This document shows, piece after piece, positions 50,984 to 59,831 of a stretch of 64,000 nucleotides of DNA. Position 1 is the stretch's first letter. Each line of letters opens with the position of its first letter. Origin of the DNA: Halanaerobium saccharolyticum (GTDB lineage: Bacteria; Bacillota; Halanaerobiia; Halanaerobiales; Halanaerobiaceae); assembly GCF_004362045.1 (NCBI RefSeq), contig NZ_SNWX01000013.1, forward strand, positions 1 to 64,000, read 5' to 3'. The position numbers and the translations under genes were made by a program. Below the pieces are notes generated by a model. That model saw only the letters and a program-made list of their open reading frames with translations. It searched no databases and was not told where the DNA came from.

Positions 50984-52270
50984 TTAGATTTTAATAAACT
51001 TTTGATAGAAATCTCTTTGGGCGCTACTGTGATCTGAGTTTTGATATAGTAGAGCGTAAAGATCTGAAGCCAGCAGATCAAAACTCAGAGAAAGTACAAG
51101 AGGATCTTGAGCATTCAGATTTATCTTATTTATTTTTGCAGCTGGATTGATAATAATCTCAACCTCAGATTTTTGCTGTAATCGGGAAAGTAAATATTCT
51201 TTATCCTTTTTAAGGCCGAGAACTCTCAAATAGTGGGGGGCATTGTTTTCAGCTAGATTAATTTTTTCTGCATCAAGTCCAAAATACACCTGAAGTAGTT
51301 TTCTTTTGATTCTGCTTTCAGTTAGATTTTTAGATTTAAGAGAGTCTAAAAATAAGTCAGCTTTAAATGAAGCAGCAGCTTTTTCCACAAAGCGATTTTC
51401 CAGTCCATTTTGGATACCTTTAAACTTTTTTAAATCCTGAGCTCTATAGCGTCTAAGCTGATCAACTGTTTTACTTAAAATTTTTGTTTTGTAGTCCTTT
51501 TTAACAAATCTTCCTTTTTCCATCTCTTTTTTGAGAATTTCCCAGGAACCAGCAGGCATTAATTTGTTGGCAGCAGTCAGAGCTTCTGCCTGAGTTCTGG
51601 AGTTGATTAGATTTCTAATCAGAGAAGCACTGGCATAATTTTCATTAACTTCCTGACTGTGATAATCTGTGCCAACTCTTTTGATAGTATGGGCTTTTAT
51701 AGTAGAATTCAATCTATAGATGGCTTTTAAATATTCAATACCTAAAATGTTATTTGGTGCTTTTAATATCCTTTTGATTCTGTTTTTATTATATTTTTTA
51801 AGTTCAGAATTATTCTGATAGCAGCTTAGGAGAGCTTTACGTCGGGCAGTTGGGAAATCAACACCATTAGCTAAATGCTGCTGTAATTCTTTTTTAAACT
51901 CAGAGCTTTCTTTGACTAAAGCTTCGGCTACAGCAGTAAGTATTTCAATATCTCCTGCTTCACTGCCAAAAACGATAGAGTCTACTAGATTGCTTTTTGC
52001 TAAACTCAAAACAGAATAATAGGCAAAATACTCGGCACTGCGGATATTGTAAGTTAAAGGTAATTCAAGCACCAGATCCGCGCCGCAGTTTAAAGCCTGT
52101 TCTGTTCTGGCCCATTTATCTAAAAGAGCAGCTTCTCCACGTTGAGTAAAATTTCCACTCATTATTACGATCAGATCATCATTTTGAGTAATTTTTTTAC
52201 TTTGATTTAAATGATATTGGTGACCATTATGAAAAGGGTTATATTCTACAATTAAAGCTGTTACACTCAT
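50984..52270 (-). CDS. tmcAL: tRNA(Met) cytidine acetate ligase (TmcAL, YlbM)
   Basis: TmcAL activates acetate with ATP and acetylates the wobble cytidine of elongator tRNA-Met. The 428-aa protein begins VTALIVEYNPFHNGH, where HNGH is the nucleotidyltransferase motif, then has MSGNFTQRGEAAL and VLELPLTYNIRSAEYFA. The last two-thirds match the YlbM C-terminal pattern. It runs opposite to pta-ackA, from which it is separated by 184 bases. Those enzymes govern the cell's acetate pool, its substrate. Confidence 0.95.
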   Translation of the reverse strand: MSVTALIVEYNPFHNGHQYHLNQSKKITQNDDLIVIMSGNFTQRGEAALLDKWARTEQALNCGADLVLELPLTYNIRSAEYFAYYSVLSLAKSNLVDSIVFGSEAGDIEILTAVAEALVKESSEFKKELQQHLANGVDFPTARRKALLSCYQNNSELKKYNKNRIKRILKAPNNILGIEYLKAIYRLNSTIKAHTIKRVGTDYHSQEVNENYASASLIRNLINSRTQAEALTAANKLMPAGSWEILKKEMEKGRFVKKDYKTKILSKTVDQLRRYRAQDLKKFKGIQNGLENRFVEKAAASFKADLFLDSLKSKNLTESRIKRKLLQVYFGLDAEKINLAENNAPHYLRVLGLKKDKEYLLSRLQQKSEVEIIINPAAKINKINLNAQDPLVLSLSFDLLASDLYALLYQNSDHSSAQRDFYQKFIKI

Positions 52271-52454
52271 AAGAACACCTCAAAAGTTAAATTTATTAAT
52301 TAATTAGTATTTTAAGTTAAAAGTTTTACTTTTCGAACTTCTTTCAATAAAAAAGGATTTAATAGTTTAATATAGTATTATATATATAATAGCAAAAAAT
52401 TATACAAAGAACAACTTACATATTTTTAAAACCACGGGGGAGGATATTTATAAG

Positions 52455-53453
52455 ATGGATGTACTGAAAAACTTTAAAGAAAGAGCAGCTTCTGATTTAA
52501 AGAAAATTGTTTTTGCCGAAGGTGATGATGAGAGAATAGTAAAAGCAGCAGCAGAAATTGAAGCAAAAAAAATTGCTGAGATCGTAATTTTGGGTAGTAT
52601 AAAATCTATTGAAGACTCTGCAAATGAGTATGGAGTTGATCTGGATGGGGTTGAAATTATCGACCCGGGGAATTCTGAGTACATAGCAGAATTTAGAGAT
52701 GAATTTTATGAACTAAGAAAACATAAGGGAATAAGCAAAGAAGAGGCTGAAAAAGCAATCAAAGATCCACTTTACTTTGGAACAATGATGATTTATACTA
52801 ATAAAGCTGATGGAATGGTTGCCGGGGCAGCTAATGCAACCGGTAATGTCTTGAGACCAGCTTTTCAGATTGTAAAGACTGCAGAAGGGATTTCTACGGT
52901 TTCCAGTGCTATTATTATGGTTTTGAAAGATAAATCTTTTGGTGAAGAAGGAGTAATGGTTTTTTCTGATTGTGCAGTAAATCCGGCTCCTAATTCCGAA
53001 CAGCTGGCAGAAATTGCAATCTCTACTGCCGATACAGCACACAGATTGTTGGATTTTGATCCTAAAGTTGCTATGCTTTCCTTTTCTACAATGGGCAGTG
53101 CCCGGCATGAGAATGTAGATAATGTACGGCAGGCAGTTAAAATTGCACATCAGAATGCACCTCATTTAAAAATAGATGGAGAAATGCAGGCCGATGCAGC
53201 TTTAGTAGAAAGTGTTGGTCAGAGAAAAGCTCCTGAAAGCGAAATTGCAGGATCAGCAAATGTTTTAGTTTTTCCTGATTTACAGTCAGGTAATATTGGT
53301 TATAAGCTTGTACAGAGACTTGCGGGTGCAGATGCAGTTGGACCTATTTTGCAGGGGCTGGCAGCACCGATTAATGACTTGTCCCGCGGTTGTTCAGTCG
53401 AGGATGTCATTAACTTAACAGCAATCACAGCAGTACAGGCTCAAAATAAATAA
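52455..53453 (+). CDS. pta: Phosphate acetyltransferase
   Basis: Pta converts acetyl-CoA and phosphate to acetyl phosphate. This 332-aa short form lacks the N-terminal DRTGG domains of the enterobacterial enzyme. Motifs visible: [40 protein letters not shown], and [18 protein letters not shown] near the C-terminus. GGGGGAGGA lies about 11 bases before ATG 52455. It is 19 bases upstream of ackA and cotranscribed, the route by which a fermenter makes ATP and acetate. Confidence 0.98.
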   Translation: MDVLKNFKERAASDLKKIVFAEGDDERIVKAAAEIEAKKIAEIVILGSIKSIEDSANEYGVDLDGVEIIDPGNSEYIAEFRDEFYELRKHKGISKEEAEKAIKDPLYFGTMMIYTNKADGMVAGAANATGNVLRPAFQIVKTAEGISTVSSAIIMVLKDKSFGEEGVMVFSDCAVNPAPNSEQLAEIAISTADTAHRLLDFDPKVAMLSFSTMGSARHENVDNVRQAVKIAHQNAPHLKIDGEMQADAALVESVGQRKAPESEIAGSANVLVFPDLQSGNIGYKLVQRLAGADAVGPILQGLAAPINDLSRGCSVEDVINLTAITAVQAQNK

Positions 53454-53472
53454 AATTTCTAGGAGGAAAAAA

Positions 53473-54666
53473 ATGAAAATACTTGTTATTAATAGTGGAA
53501 GCTCTTCTCTAAAGTATCAGTTATTTAATATGGAAACAGAAAGTGTACTGGCTAAAGGGTTAATTCAAAGAATTGGAATTGAAGATTCATTTTTGGAATA
53601 TGAAAACGGTAGTGGGGAAGAAATTGTAATCGAAAAAGATATTCCTACACACAAGGTGGGAATTAAATTATTATTAGAAACTTTATTATCAGAAGATCAC
53701 GGAGTACTGGAGGATATGGACGAAGTAGAAGCTATCGGCCATCGGATTGTTCATGGTGGTGAGACTTTTTCCGAGTCCACAGTTATCGATGAGGCAGCAA
53801 TTAAAAAGCTGGAGGAAGTTGCCGATTTAGCCCCTTTGCACAATCCTCCCAACATTATGGGGATTAAGGTCTGTAAAGAATTAATGCCTGACAAACCACA
53901 GGTGGGAGTATTTGATACTGCCTTCCACCAGAGTATGCCTGAGAAAGCCTATATTTATGCTCTACCATATGAATATTATAAAAAGTATGGAGTCAGAAGA
54001 TATGGTTTTCACGGTACCTCCCACGCTTATGTTGCCAAAAGAGCAGCTCAGATGATGGATCAGAACTTATCCGATCTTAAAATAATTACCTGTCACCTGG
54101 GTAATGGTGCCAGTGTAGCAGCAGTTAAAAACGGTAAATCAGTTGATACCAGTATGGGACTTACTCCTTTAGAAGGTCTGGTAATGGGAACCCGCTGTGG
54201 AGATATAGATCCTGCGATAATTCCATTTATTATGGATAAGGAAGATATTTCTGCTTCGGAGATGGATGATATCCTTAATAAAGAAAGTGGACTCTTAGGT
54301 GTTTCTGGTGTCAGCAGTGATTCCCGTGATGTTGAAGATGCAGCTGCGGAAGGCAATCATCAGGCAGAGATTGCACTTGAACTTTTCAACTATAGAGTTA
54401 AAAAGTACATTGGTGCTTATACTGCAGCAATGGGTGGAGTAGATGCAATTGTCTTTACAGCTGGTATTGGTGAAAATTCTAAAGAAACCCGCGCGGGAAT
54501 TTTAGAAGGACTTGAATATCTGGGTGTCAAGGTAGATCAAGAAGCTAACGACTGTCGCGGTAAAGAGGTATTTATTTCTACTGATGATTCTAAAGTTAAA
54601 GCAATGATAATTCCTACAAATGAGGAATTAGTTATTGCCAGAGATACAATGGAATTAGTTAAGTAG
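53473..54666 (+). CDS. ackA: Acetate kinase
   Basis: AckA transfers the phosphate of acetyl phosphate to ADP, giving ATP and acetate. The 397-aa protein carries [14 protein letters not shown] at the N-terminus, [44 protein letters not shown] and [10 protein letters not shown]. Catalytic Asp and His regions are all present. AGGAGG lies just before ATG 53473. Confidence 0.99.
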   Translation: MKILVINSGSSSLKYQLFNMETESVLAKGLIQRIGIEDSFLEYENGSGEEIVIEKDIPTHKVGIKLLLETLLSEDHGVLEDMDEVEAIGHRIVHGGETFSESTVIDEAAIKKLEEVADLAPLHNPPNIMGIKVCKELMPDKPQVGVFDTAFHQSMPEKAYIYALPYEYYKKYGVRRYGFHGTSHAYVAKRAAQMMDQNLSDLKIITCHLGNGASVAAVKNGKSVDTSMGLTPLEGLVMGTRCGDIDPAIIPFIMDKEDISASEMDDILNKESGLLGVSGVSSDSRDVEDAAAEGNHQAEIALELFNYRVKKYIGAYTAAMGGVDAIVFTAGIGENSKETRAGILEGLEYLGVKVDQEANDCRGKEVFISTDDSKVKAMIIPTNEELVIARDTMELVK

Positions 54667-54678
54667 TTAAAATTCTTC

Positions 54679-54707
54679 TTGACAGTTAAAGCTGCTTTTT
54701 ATATAAT
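54679..54707 (+). promoter_or_regulatory. Consensus sigma-A promoter of yceD-rpmF
   Basis: TTGACA 54679-54684, 17-base spacer, TATAAT 54702-54707. Both hexamers are perfect, making it the strongest promoter match in the window. Confidence 0.93.
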
Positions 54708-54741
54708 AAAATGTGGTTATTTACAGGGGTGATCAAATAAA

Positions 54742-55218
54742 TTGTTTATAAACCTCAGTGATTTAAAAGAGATTGGAAGTAGAAAACAGGTTTCACTGGA
54801 GCTTAAATTTCATAATTTGGAATTTGTTAATCGTGAAATAGAAATAAAAGATCCAATTAAGCTTGATTTAGAGATTTTCAATACTAGTGATTCATTTGTA
54901 GTAGAAGGAAAGCTCAAAGCTAACTTGATTTTAAGCTGCAGTCGCTGTTTACAAAAGTATAGTTCTCCAATTGAATTGGATATTTCCGAAGATGTTTCAA
55001 AAAGTGAAATGGAAGATGAGGAAGAACTATATTTAGACGAGATTATTGTGGATAATATTATTCTCTCTCTGCCAATGAAGCCTCTCTGTTCTGATGATTG
55101 CAAAGGGATTTGCCCTGAATGCGGTCAGGATTTAAATGAAGGTGAATGTGATTGTGAGGTAGAGGCGTTAGATCCACGTCTTGCAAAACTGAAAGACTTT
55201 TATGATAATAATGATTAA
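54742..55218 (+). CDS. YceD family protein (DUF177), linked to ribosomal protein bL32
   Basis: This 158-aa protein is of the YceD/YlbN family, always encoded beside rpmF. In plants and bacteria relatives affect 23S rRNA accumulation. Six cysteines are visible in a probable zinc arrangement: LSCSRCLQ in the middle and CSDDCKGICPECGQDLN near the C-terminus, with a later DCDCE-like pair (ECDCE). It starts at TTG 54742 after GGGGTGATC. Transcription is driven by a consensus promoter just upstream. Confidence 0.93.
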   Translation: MFINLSDLKEIGSRKQVSLELKFHNLEFVNREIEIKDPIKLDLEIFNTSDSFVVEGKLKANLILSCSRCLQKYSSPIELDISEDVSKSEMEDEEELYLDEIIVDNIILSLPMKPLCSDDCKGICPECGQDLNEGECDCEVEALDPRLAKLKDFYDNND

Positions 55219-55236
55219 TTAAAGGAGGTGTATAGA

Positions 55237-55410
55237 ATGGCTGTACCAAAGAAACGGACTTCTAAAACACGCAAGCGTAAAAGACGTACCCATAAAAAAC
55301 TGAGTGCTCCAAACCTTGCAGAATGTTCAAACTGCCATGAAAAGATTTTACCTCATCATGTATGCCCTGAATGTGGACATTATGATGGCAAAAAGGTGAG
55401 CGGAAATTAA
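55237..55410 (+). CDS. rpmF: Ribosomal protein bL32
   Basis: This 57-aa protein begins [22 protein letters not shown], quoted in part as [10 protein letters not shown], with the family zinc ribbon CSNCHE...[12 protein letters not shown] 55237 follows AAAGGAGGTG; the upstream ATG 55228 would add three residues and lies in the ribosome site. It is the second gene of the yceD-rpmF unit and is closed by a terminator at 55425-55460. Confidence 0.97.
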   Translation: MAVPKKRTSKTRKRKRRTHKKLSAPNLAECSNCHEKILPHHVCPECGHYDGKKVSGN

Positions 55411-55424
55411 ATTATTTAAGATAA

Positions 55425-55460
55425 ACAGAGATCTCTGCCTTAGAGATTCTCTGTTTTTTT
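55425..55460 (+). terminator. Rho-independent terminator of yceD-rpmF
   Basis: ACAGAGA 55425-55431 pairs with TCTCTGT 55448-55454, extended by TCTCT/AGAGA with one bulged T, followed by T residues. Confidence 0.9.
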
Positions 55461-55472
55461 CTTGTCCTTAAC

Positions 55473-55501
55473 TTGCAATTGACCGACGGTTGAGATATAA
55501 T
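55473..55501 (+). promoter_or_regulatory. Sigma-A-type promoter of the plsX-fabK-fabG-acpP cluster
   Basis: TTGCAA 55473-55478, 17-base spacer, TATAAT 55496-55501. I see no FapR-type operator around it. The spacer includes the palindrome ACCG-A-CGGT. Confidence 0.8.
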
Positions 55502-55558
55502 GTTTTGCAAATGATACAGATATAAATTTTCTTTTTTTGAACCCGGGAGGCGGCAATA

Positions 55559-56572
55559 TTGTATAGAATAGCTGTTGATGTTATGAGTGGAGAAAAGGAG
55601 CCTGCTGAGTTAATTACAGGTGCTTTAAAAGCTTTAGAAGAAGAAGCAGAAATAGAATTGACCCTGATTGGTGAATATGATATTATAAGCAAAGAGTTAG
55701 CAAAAACTGACTTTGATTCGAAAAGGCTTAAAATCGAAAGAGCAGATCAAATTATTACAATGGATGAATCACCAATTAAAGCTCTGCGCAAAAAGAAAAA
55801 TGCTACAGTAAATGTTGGAGCAGCTTTATTAAAAGAGTCAAAAATTGATGCTTTTATTTCTCCAGGCAATACAGGCTCAGTTATGGCAGCTGGTTTATTA
55901 AGAGTTGGTAGGATCAAAGGGGTTTCCCGACCACCAATTGCAATTCAGTTTCCTGCTGTTAATGGAAGTACTTTAGTTTTAGACAATGGAGCCAATACTG
56001 ACTGCAGTCCCGAAAATTTACTGCAGTTTGCTTTAATGGGACAGCTTTATGCAGAAAATGTAATGAAGATAAAAAACCCTAGAGTAGCTCTTTTAAATAT
56101 TGGTGAAGAAAAGAGAAAAGGTAATAATTTAACCAAAGAAAGTTATAAGGTTTTGAATGAAGATCAGAGAATTAAAAATTTCATTGGGAATGTTGAAGGA
56201 AGAGACATTTTCAGTGAACAGGTTGATGTAGTTGTAACAGATGGTTTTGTTGGTAATGTTGTTTTAAAGACAACTGAAGGAGCAGCTTCATTTTTTCTTG
56301 ATTTAATCAAAGAGAGTTTTCAAACTAATTTTAGATCAAAAATTGCTGCTTTACTCATAAAGCCATATCTAAAAAAAGTATTAAATAAAATTGATTACAG
56401 ACAGTATGGTGGAGCTCCGTTACTGGGAGTTAATGGTGTTGTAATCATCAGCCACGGCAGTTCAGATAGAACTGCTATTTATAATGCAGTTAAAGCTGCT
56501 AAAAATACTGTTCAAGAAGATATAGTATCACTAATTAAAACTGAGTTAGAAAAGAATGAGGAGTTGGAATAA
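55559..56572 (+). CDS. plsX: Phosphate acyltransferase PlsX
   Basis: PlsX makes acyl-phosphate from acyl-ACP for glycerolipid synthesis with PlsY/PlsC; FakA/FakB feeds the same pool. The 337-aa protein starts MYRIAVDVMSGEKEP, where most family members have DAMGGD-x-x-P, and has FISPGNTGSVMAAG, GANTDCSPENLLQFALMG and a late YGGAPLLGVNGVVIISHG. The motif shift at the N-terminus is unusual but the rest is canonical. The start is TTG 55559, 8 bases after GGGAGG. FabK begins on the next base after the stop. Confidence 0.95.
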   Translation: MYRIAVDVMSGEKEPAELITGALKALEEEAEIELTLIGEYDIISKELAKTDFDSKRLKIERADQIITMDESPIKALRKKKNATVNVGAALLKESKIDAFISPGNTGSVMAAGLLRVGRIKGVSRPPIAIQFPAVNGSTLVLDNGANTDCSPENLLQFALMGQLYAENVMKIKNPRVALLNIGEEKRKGNNLTKESYKVLNEDQRIKNFIGNVEGRDIFSEQVDVVVTDGFVGNVVLKTTEGAASFFLDLIKESFQTNFRSKIAALLIKPYLKKVLNKIDYRQYGGAPLLGVNGVVIISHGSSDRTAIYNAVKAAKNTVQEDIVSLIKTELEKNEELE

Positions 56573-57520
56573 ATGGCATTGAAAACAGAGCTTTGTGATT
56601 TACTGGAGATCGAAAAGCCAATTATTCAGGGAGGTATGGCCTGGGTTGCAACCGGGGAATTAGCTGCAGCAGTTTCCAGTGCAGGTGGCCTGGGTATTAT
56701 TGGAGCAGGAAATGCTCCGGCAGATGTAATTGAAAAAGAAATTGAAAAAGTTAGAGAGCTAACAGATAAACCATTTGGTTTAAATATTATGCTACTTTCT
56801 CCTTTTGCAGATGATATAATAGAACTTGCGATAGAAAAAAAGGTCCCTGTAATCACAACAGGAGCCGGGAATCCTGGCAAACATGTAAAGAGGTTTCAGG
56901 AAGTAGGCTCAAAAGTTATTCCGGTAATTCCTTCTGTAGCTTTAGCAAGAAGAATGGAAAGACTTGAGGTAGATGCGGTAATTGTGGAAGGAACAGAAGC
57001 CGGGGGTCATATTGGAGAACTAGCTACTATGGCACTGGTGCCTCAGGTTGCAGATGCCGTAGATATCCCTGTTATTGCGGCAGGTGGTGTTGCAGATGGT
57101 AGAGGTTTAGCTGCAGTTTTAGCTCTGGGAGCAAAAGGAGCTCAGATTGGGACTAGATTTGTCTGTTCTGAAGAATGTACAGCTTCAGATGCTTTTAAAA
57201 AAGCTATAATTGGAGCTCGTGATAGAGATGCAGTTGTAACAGGCCGCAGTACGGGTCATCCAGTTAGAAATCTAAAAAATAAACTGACAAAAGAGATAGA
57301 AAGACTGGAAAAAGAAGGTGCAGCTCCTGAAAAAATTGAAGAAGTAGGCTCAGGCAAGTTAAGAGATGCTGTAATTGACGGTGATGTTCAGGAAGGCAGC
57401 GTAATGGCCGGCCAGGTTTCGGGAATGATCACTGAAATTAAAAGTGTAAAGGAAATCATAGAAGAGATTGTTCTTGAAGCTGAAAATACAATTCAAAACA
57501 GCTGTGATTTACTGAAATAA
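56573..57520 (+). CDS. fabK: Enoyl-[acyl-carrier-protein] reductase II, FMN-dependent
   Basis: FabK reduces enoyl-ACP in the last step of each elongation round, using FMN and NAD(P)H. The 315-aa TIM barrel shows KPIIQGGMAWV, SSAGGLGIIGAGN, VEGTEAGGHIG with the catalytic His, and IPVIAAGGVADGRG. It belongs to the nitronate monooxygenase superfamily, but the cluster fixes it as FabK. Its start abuts the plsX stop. No fabI was seen. Confidence 0.95.
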   Translation: MALKTELCDLLEIEKPIIQGGMAWVATGELAAAVSSAGGLGIIGAGNAPADVIEKEIEKVRELTDKPFGLNIMLLSPFADDIIELAIEKKVPVITTGAGNPGKHVKRFQEVGSKVIPVIPSVALARRMERLEVDAVIVEGTEAGGHIGELATMALVPQVADAVDIPVIAAGGVADGRGLAAVLALGAKGAQIGTRFVCSEECTASDAFKKAIIGARDRDAVVTGRSTGHPVRNLKNKLTKEIERLEKEGAAPEKIEEVGSGKLRDAVIDGDVQEGSVMAGQVSGMITEIKSVKEIIEEIVLEAENTIQNSCDLLK

Positions 57521-57580
57521 TATCTATTTATAATTTTAATTTTTTTAATAATTATAATGCAGACAAAAGAGGTGTCAAAT

Positions 57581-58327
57581 TTGATAAACCTTAACGATAA
57601 AAAAATATTAATTACAGGAAGCTCCAGAGGTATCGGAGCTGAAATTGCTAAAAAAATGGCTCTTTTAGGAGCTGAAGTTACTTTAAATTATGCTAATTCT
57701 CGAACGAGAGCAGAAGAAGTAAAAAATGAAATCGAAGCAGCAGGTGGTACCGCTCATGTGGTGCAGGCTGATATAAGTGATTTTGATCAGGCAGCAGAAT
57801 TAGTTAAAACTGCTTATGCCAAAATGGGTGGTTTGAATGTTTTAGTTAATAATGCAGGTATTACCAGAGATAAACTACTTTTAAGAATGAAAGAAGAAGA
57901 TTGGGATCAGGTATTGAATATTAATTTAAAAGGTGTATTTAACTGTACTAAAAATGCAGTTAGATATTTACTCAAAGCTGAAAATGGAAAATTAATTAAT
58001 CTTTCTTCTGTAGTTGGTATTAATGGTAATGCAGGTCAGGCTAATTATTCAGCTGCAAAAGCCGGAATAGTTGGTTTTACGAAAACCATGGCCAAAGAGC
58101 TGGCCTCTAAAGGTGTCTGCTCAAATGCTATCGCACCTGGTTTTATAGATACTGAGATGACTGATGAATTAAGTGAGAATATAAAAGCAGGAGTTATTGA
58201 TCAGGTTCCTCTGGCGCGTTTTGGTAAAGCAGAAGAGGTAGCTGATTTAGCAGCATTTTTAGCTTCAGATAATGCAAATTACATAAATGGCGAAGTAATT
58301 AAAATTGATGGCGGTATGGGAGCCTAG
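57581..58327 (+). CDS. fabG: 3-oxoacyl-[acyl-carrier-protein] reductase
   Basis: FabG reduces 3-oxoacyl-ACP with NADPH. The 248-aa short-chain dehydrogenase has the cofactor loop TGSSRGIG, NNAGITRD, the Ser of LSSVVG and the YSAAKAG active-site Tyr-Lys. TTG 57581 is chosen because AAAGAGGTG ends 7 bases upstream and MINLNDKKILITG is the family-like N-terminus; an ATG at 57557 would add eight residues. fabD, which usually precedes fabG, is absent. Confidence 0.97.
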   Translation: MINLNDKKILITGSSRGIGAEIAKKMALLGAEVTLNYANSRTRAEEVKNEIEAAGGTAHVVQADISDFDQAAELVKTAYAKMGGLNVLVNNAGITRDKLLLRMKEEDWDQVLNINLKGVFNCTKNAVRYLLKAENGKLINLSSVVGINGNAGQANYSAAKAGIVGFTKTMAKELASKGVCSNAIAPGFIDTEMTDELSENIKAGVIDQVPLARFGKAEEVADLAAFLASDNANYINGEVIKIDGGMGA

Positions 58328-58397
58328 CTCGACGTACTCGATGTACAAGTGCTAAAATATCCTTGCGTTTATAAAAGAGATTTTAGTGAAAGGAGGT
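58325..58397 (+). promoter_or_regulatory. Structured RNA element directly upstream of acpP, same family as the one before atpE
   Basis: Stem 1 pairs GTAC 58334-58337 with GTAC 58343-58346 around TCGAT. Stem 2 pairs TGCTAAAAT 58350-58358 with ATTTTAGTG 58380-58388 around a 21-nt loop (58359-58379), of which 20 bases match the atpE copies. It starts at the fabG stop and ends in the acpP ribosome site AAAGGAGGTGA. Alignment with 926-1000 needs no gap until the AAAG before the ribosome site. Confidence 0.75.
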
Positions 58398-58404
58398 GAA
58401 TGGA

Positions 58405-58638
58405 GTGGATAATATCTTAGATAGAGTAATCGATATTGTAGCAGAAGAATTAGCAGTTGACAGAGATGAAGTTACTGAAGACTCTTCATTTATAGAAGAT
58501 CTTGGAGCAGATTCTTTAGATGTTGTGGAATTGGTTATGGCATTTGAAGAAGAATTTGATGTAGAAATCCCTGATGAAGATGCAGAAAACATTCGCACAG
58601 TAGAGGATGCTGTAAGTTATTTAGACGATATTCTTTAA
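58405..58638 (+). CDS. acpP: Acyl carrier protein
   Basis: ACP carries growing acyl chains on phosphopantetheine. The 77-aa acidic protein has the attachment Ser in [12 protein letters not shown] and the flanking EDSSFIEDL and [14 protein letters not shown] 58405 lies 8 bases after AAGGAGG; GTG 58396 overlaps it. The gene is preceded by the conserved RNA element and followed by a terminator. fabF, which often follows, is absent. Confidence 0.98.
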   Translation: MDNILDRVIDIVAEELAVDRDEVTEDSSFIEDLGADSLDVVELVMAFEEEFDVEIPDEDAENIRTVEDAVSYLDDIL

Positions 58639-58649
58639 GCATTGATTAA

Positions 58650-58692
58650 GGATGAAGCTCCCTCTGGGGGTTTTCATCCCTTTTATTTATTT
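58650..58692 (+). terminator. Rho-independent terminator after acpP
   Basis: GGATGAA 58650-58656 pairs with TTCATCC 58673-58679, with inner CTCCC/GGGGG pairing, followed by TTTTATTTATTTT. Confidence 0.9.
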
Positions 58693-58712
58693 TAATGGAT
58701 GGTGATATATAA

Positions 58713-59426
58713 ATGGGAGAGTTGTTTAATAAAGAAAAAATTAATAAATTTGAAACCAGTCTTGATTTAGATTTTAAAGATAAAAAATTAATTCAGAGGG
58801 CTCTGACTCATAAGTCTTACCCTAATGAGAACAGACGTCTTAATTTGAAGGATAATGAACGTTTAGAGTTTCTGGGGGATTCTGTTTTAAGTCTTTCGGT
58901 TAGCACCTATATTTTTAACAAATTTTCTAATTTACCAGAGGGAGAACTGGCGAAAATGAGAGCAGTTATTGTAAGTGCTCCGATTTTAGCAGAGGTTGCC
59001 AAAAGAATTGAACTGGGACAGTTTCTCTTCCTGGGTAAGGGTGAAGAAATGACAGGTGGTAGAGAAAGGGATTCTATTTTAGCAGATACAATGGAAGCGA
59101 TTTTTGGTGCTTTATATCTTGATCAGGGTTTTACAGCAGCAGCTGATTTTATACTGGAACTCCTTAAAGTTGATATTATAAATGTGGCAGAGGGTAATCA
59201 TATCCAGGATTATAAAACTATACTGCAGGAAGTAATTCAGGAAAATGGTAATGTACGACCTGAATACGAAGTGGTTGATGAAGAAGGTCCAGATCATAAT
59301 AAGACATTTATAGTTGCTGTAAAATTAAATGAAGATAGTCTTGGTTCCGGCCAGGGATCAAGTAAAAAAGAAGCTGAACAGGAAGCAGCAAAAGTTGCTT
59401 TAGATAAATTGAATAAACTTGATTAG
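58713..59426 (+). CDS. rnc: Ribonuclease III
   Basis: RNase III cuts double-stranded RNA in rRNA precursors and messages. The 237-aa protein has the catalytic signature NERLEFLGDSVL, second metal region DTMEAIFGALYLD, and a C-terminal dsRNA-binding domain (from about 160) ending GSGQGSSKKEAEQEAAKVAL. It follows acpP, the standard Firmicute order, with GGTGAT before ATG 58713. It could process the nearby structured acpP leader, though that is speculation. Confidence 0.98.
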   Translation: MGELFNKEKINKFETSLDLDFKDKKLIQRALTHKSYPNENRRLNLKDNERLEFLGDSVLSLSVSTYIFNKFSNLPEGELAKMRAVIVSAPILAEVAKRIELGQFLFLGKGEEMTGGRERDSILADTMEAIFGALYLDQGFTAAADFILELLKVDIINVAEGNHIQDYKTILQEVIQENGNVRPEYEVVDEEGPDHNKTFIVAVKLNEDSLGSGQGSSKKEAEQEAAKVALDKLNKLD

Positions 59427-59445
59427 TTAATTGGAGGATAATAGA

Positions 59446-59802
59446 ATGTATGCAATAAGAGGAGCTATCAGTGTTAAAGCTAATACTGAAAAAGATATAA
59501 TAGAGGCTACAAAAGAAATAATGCAGAGCCTGATGCAGGAAAATGATTTAAAAAAAGAAAATCTAATCAGTATAATTACTACAACAACTGATGATTTAAC
59601 TAAAGTTTATCCTGGCAAAGCATTAAGAGAAATCGGATATAATTTAACTCCAATTTTATGTATGCAGGAAATGAAGGTTGAAATGAGTAGTCAAAAAATG
59701 ATAAGATTATTAGTACATGTAGATGGAAATAGAGATAAACGTCAGGTAAAACATCAATATTTAAGAAATGCTAAAAAATTAAGACCTGATTTAGTCGAAT
59801 AA
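59446..59802 (+). CDS. aroH: Chorismate mutase, AroH type
   Basis: AroH converts chorismate to prephenate on the way to phenylalanine and tyrosine. The 118-aa monofunctional protein shows the family start AIRGAISV with the active-site Arg, ITTTTDDLTKVYPGKALREIG, and LVHVDGNRDKRQVKHQYLRNA near the end, matching Bacillus AroH. ATG 59446 follows TTGGAGGATAATAG. Confidence 0.95.
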   Translation: MYAIRGAISVKANTEKDIIEATKEIMQSLMQENDLKKENLISIITTTTDDLTKVYPGKALREIGYNLTPILCMQEMKVEMSSQKMIRLLVHVDGNRDKRQVKHQYLRNAKKLRPDLVE

Positions 59803-59831
59803 ACAAAAATTTAAAAGGTGATGTGAAATAA

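Noticed and set aside
52713-53165. 150-aa antisense ORF inside pta
   Set aside because: No domain, no ribosome site, entirely within conserved pta codons.
55460-55558. FapR operator at the plsX promoter
   Set aside because: The expected TTAGTACCTA-type inverted repeat is not seen, and no fapR gene is present.
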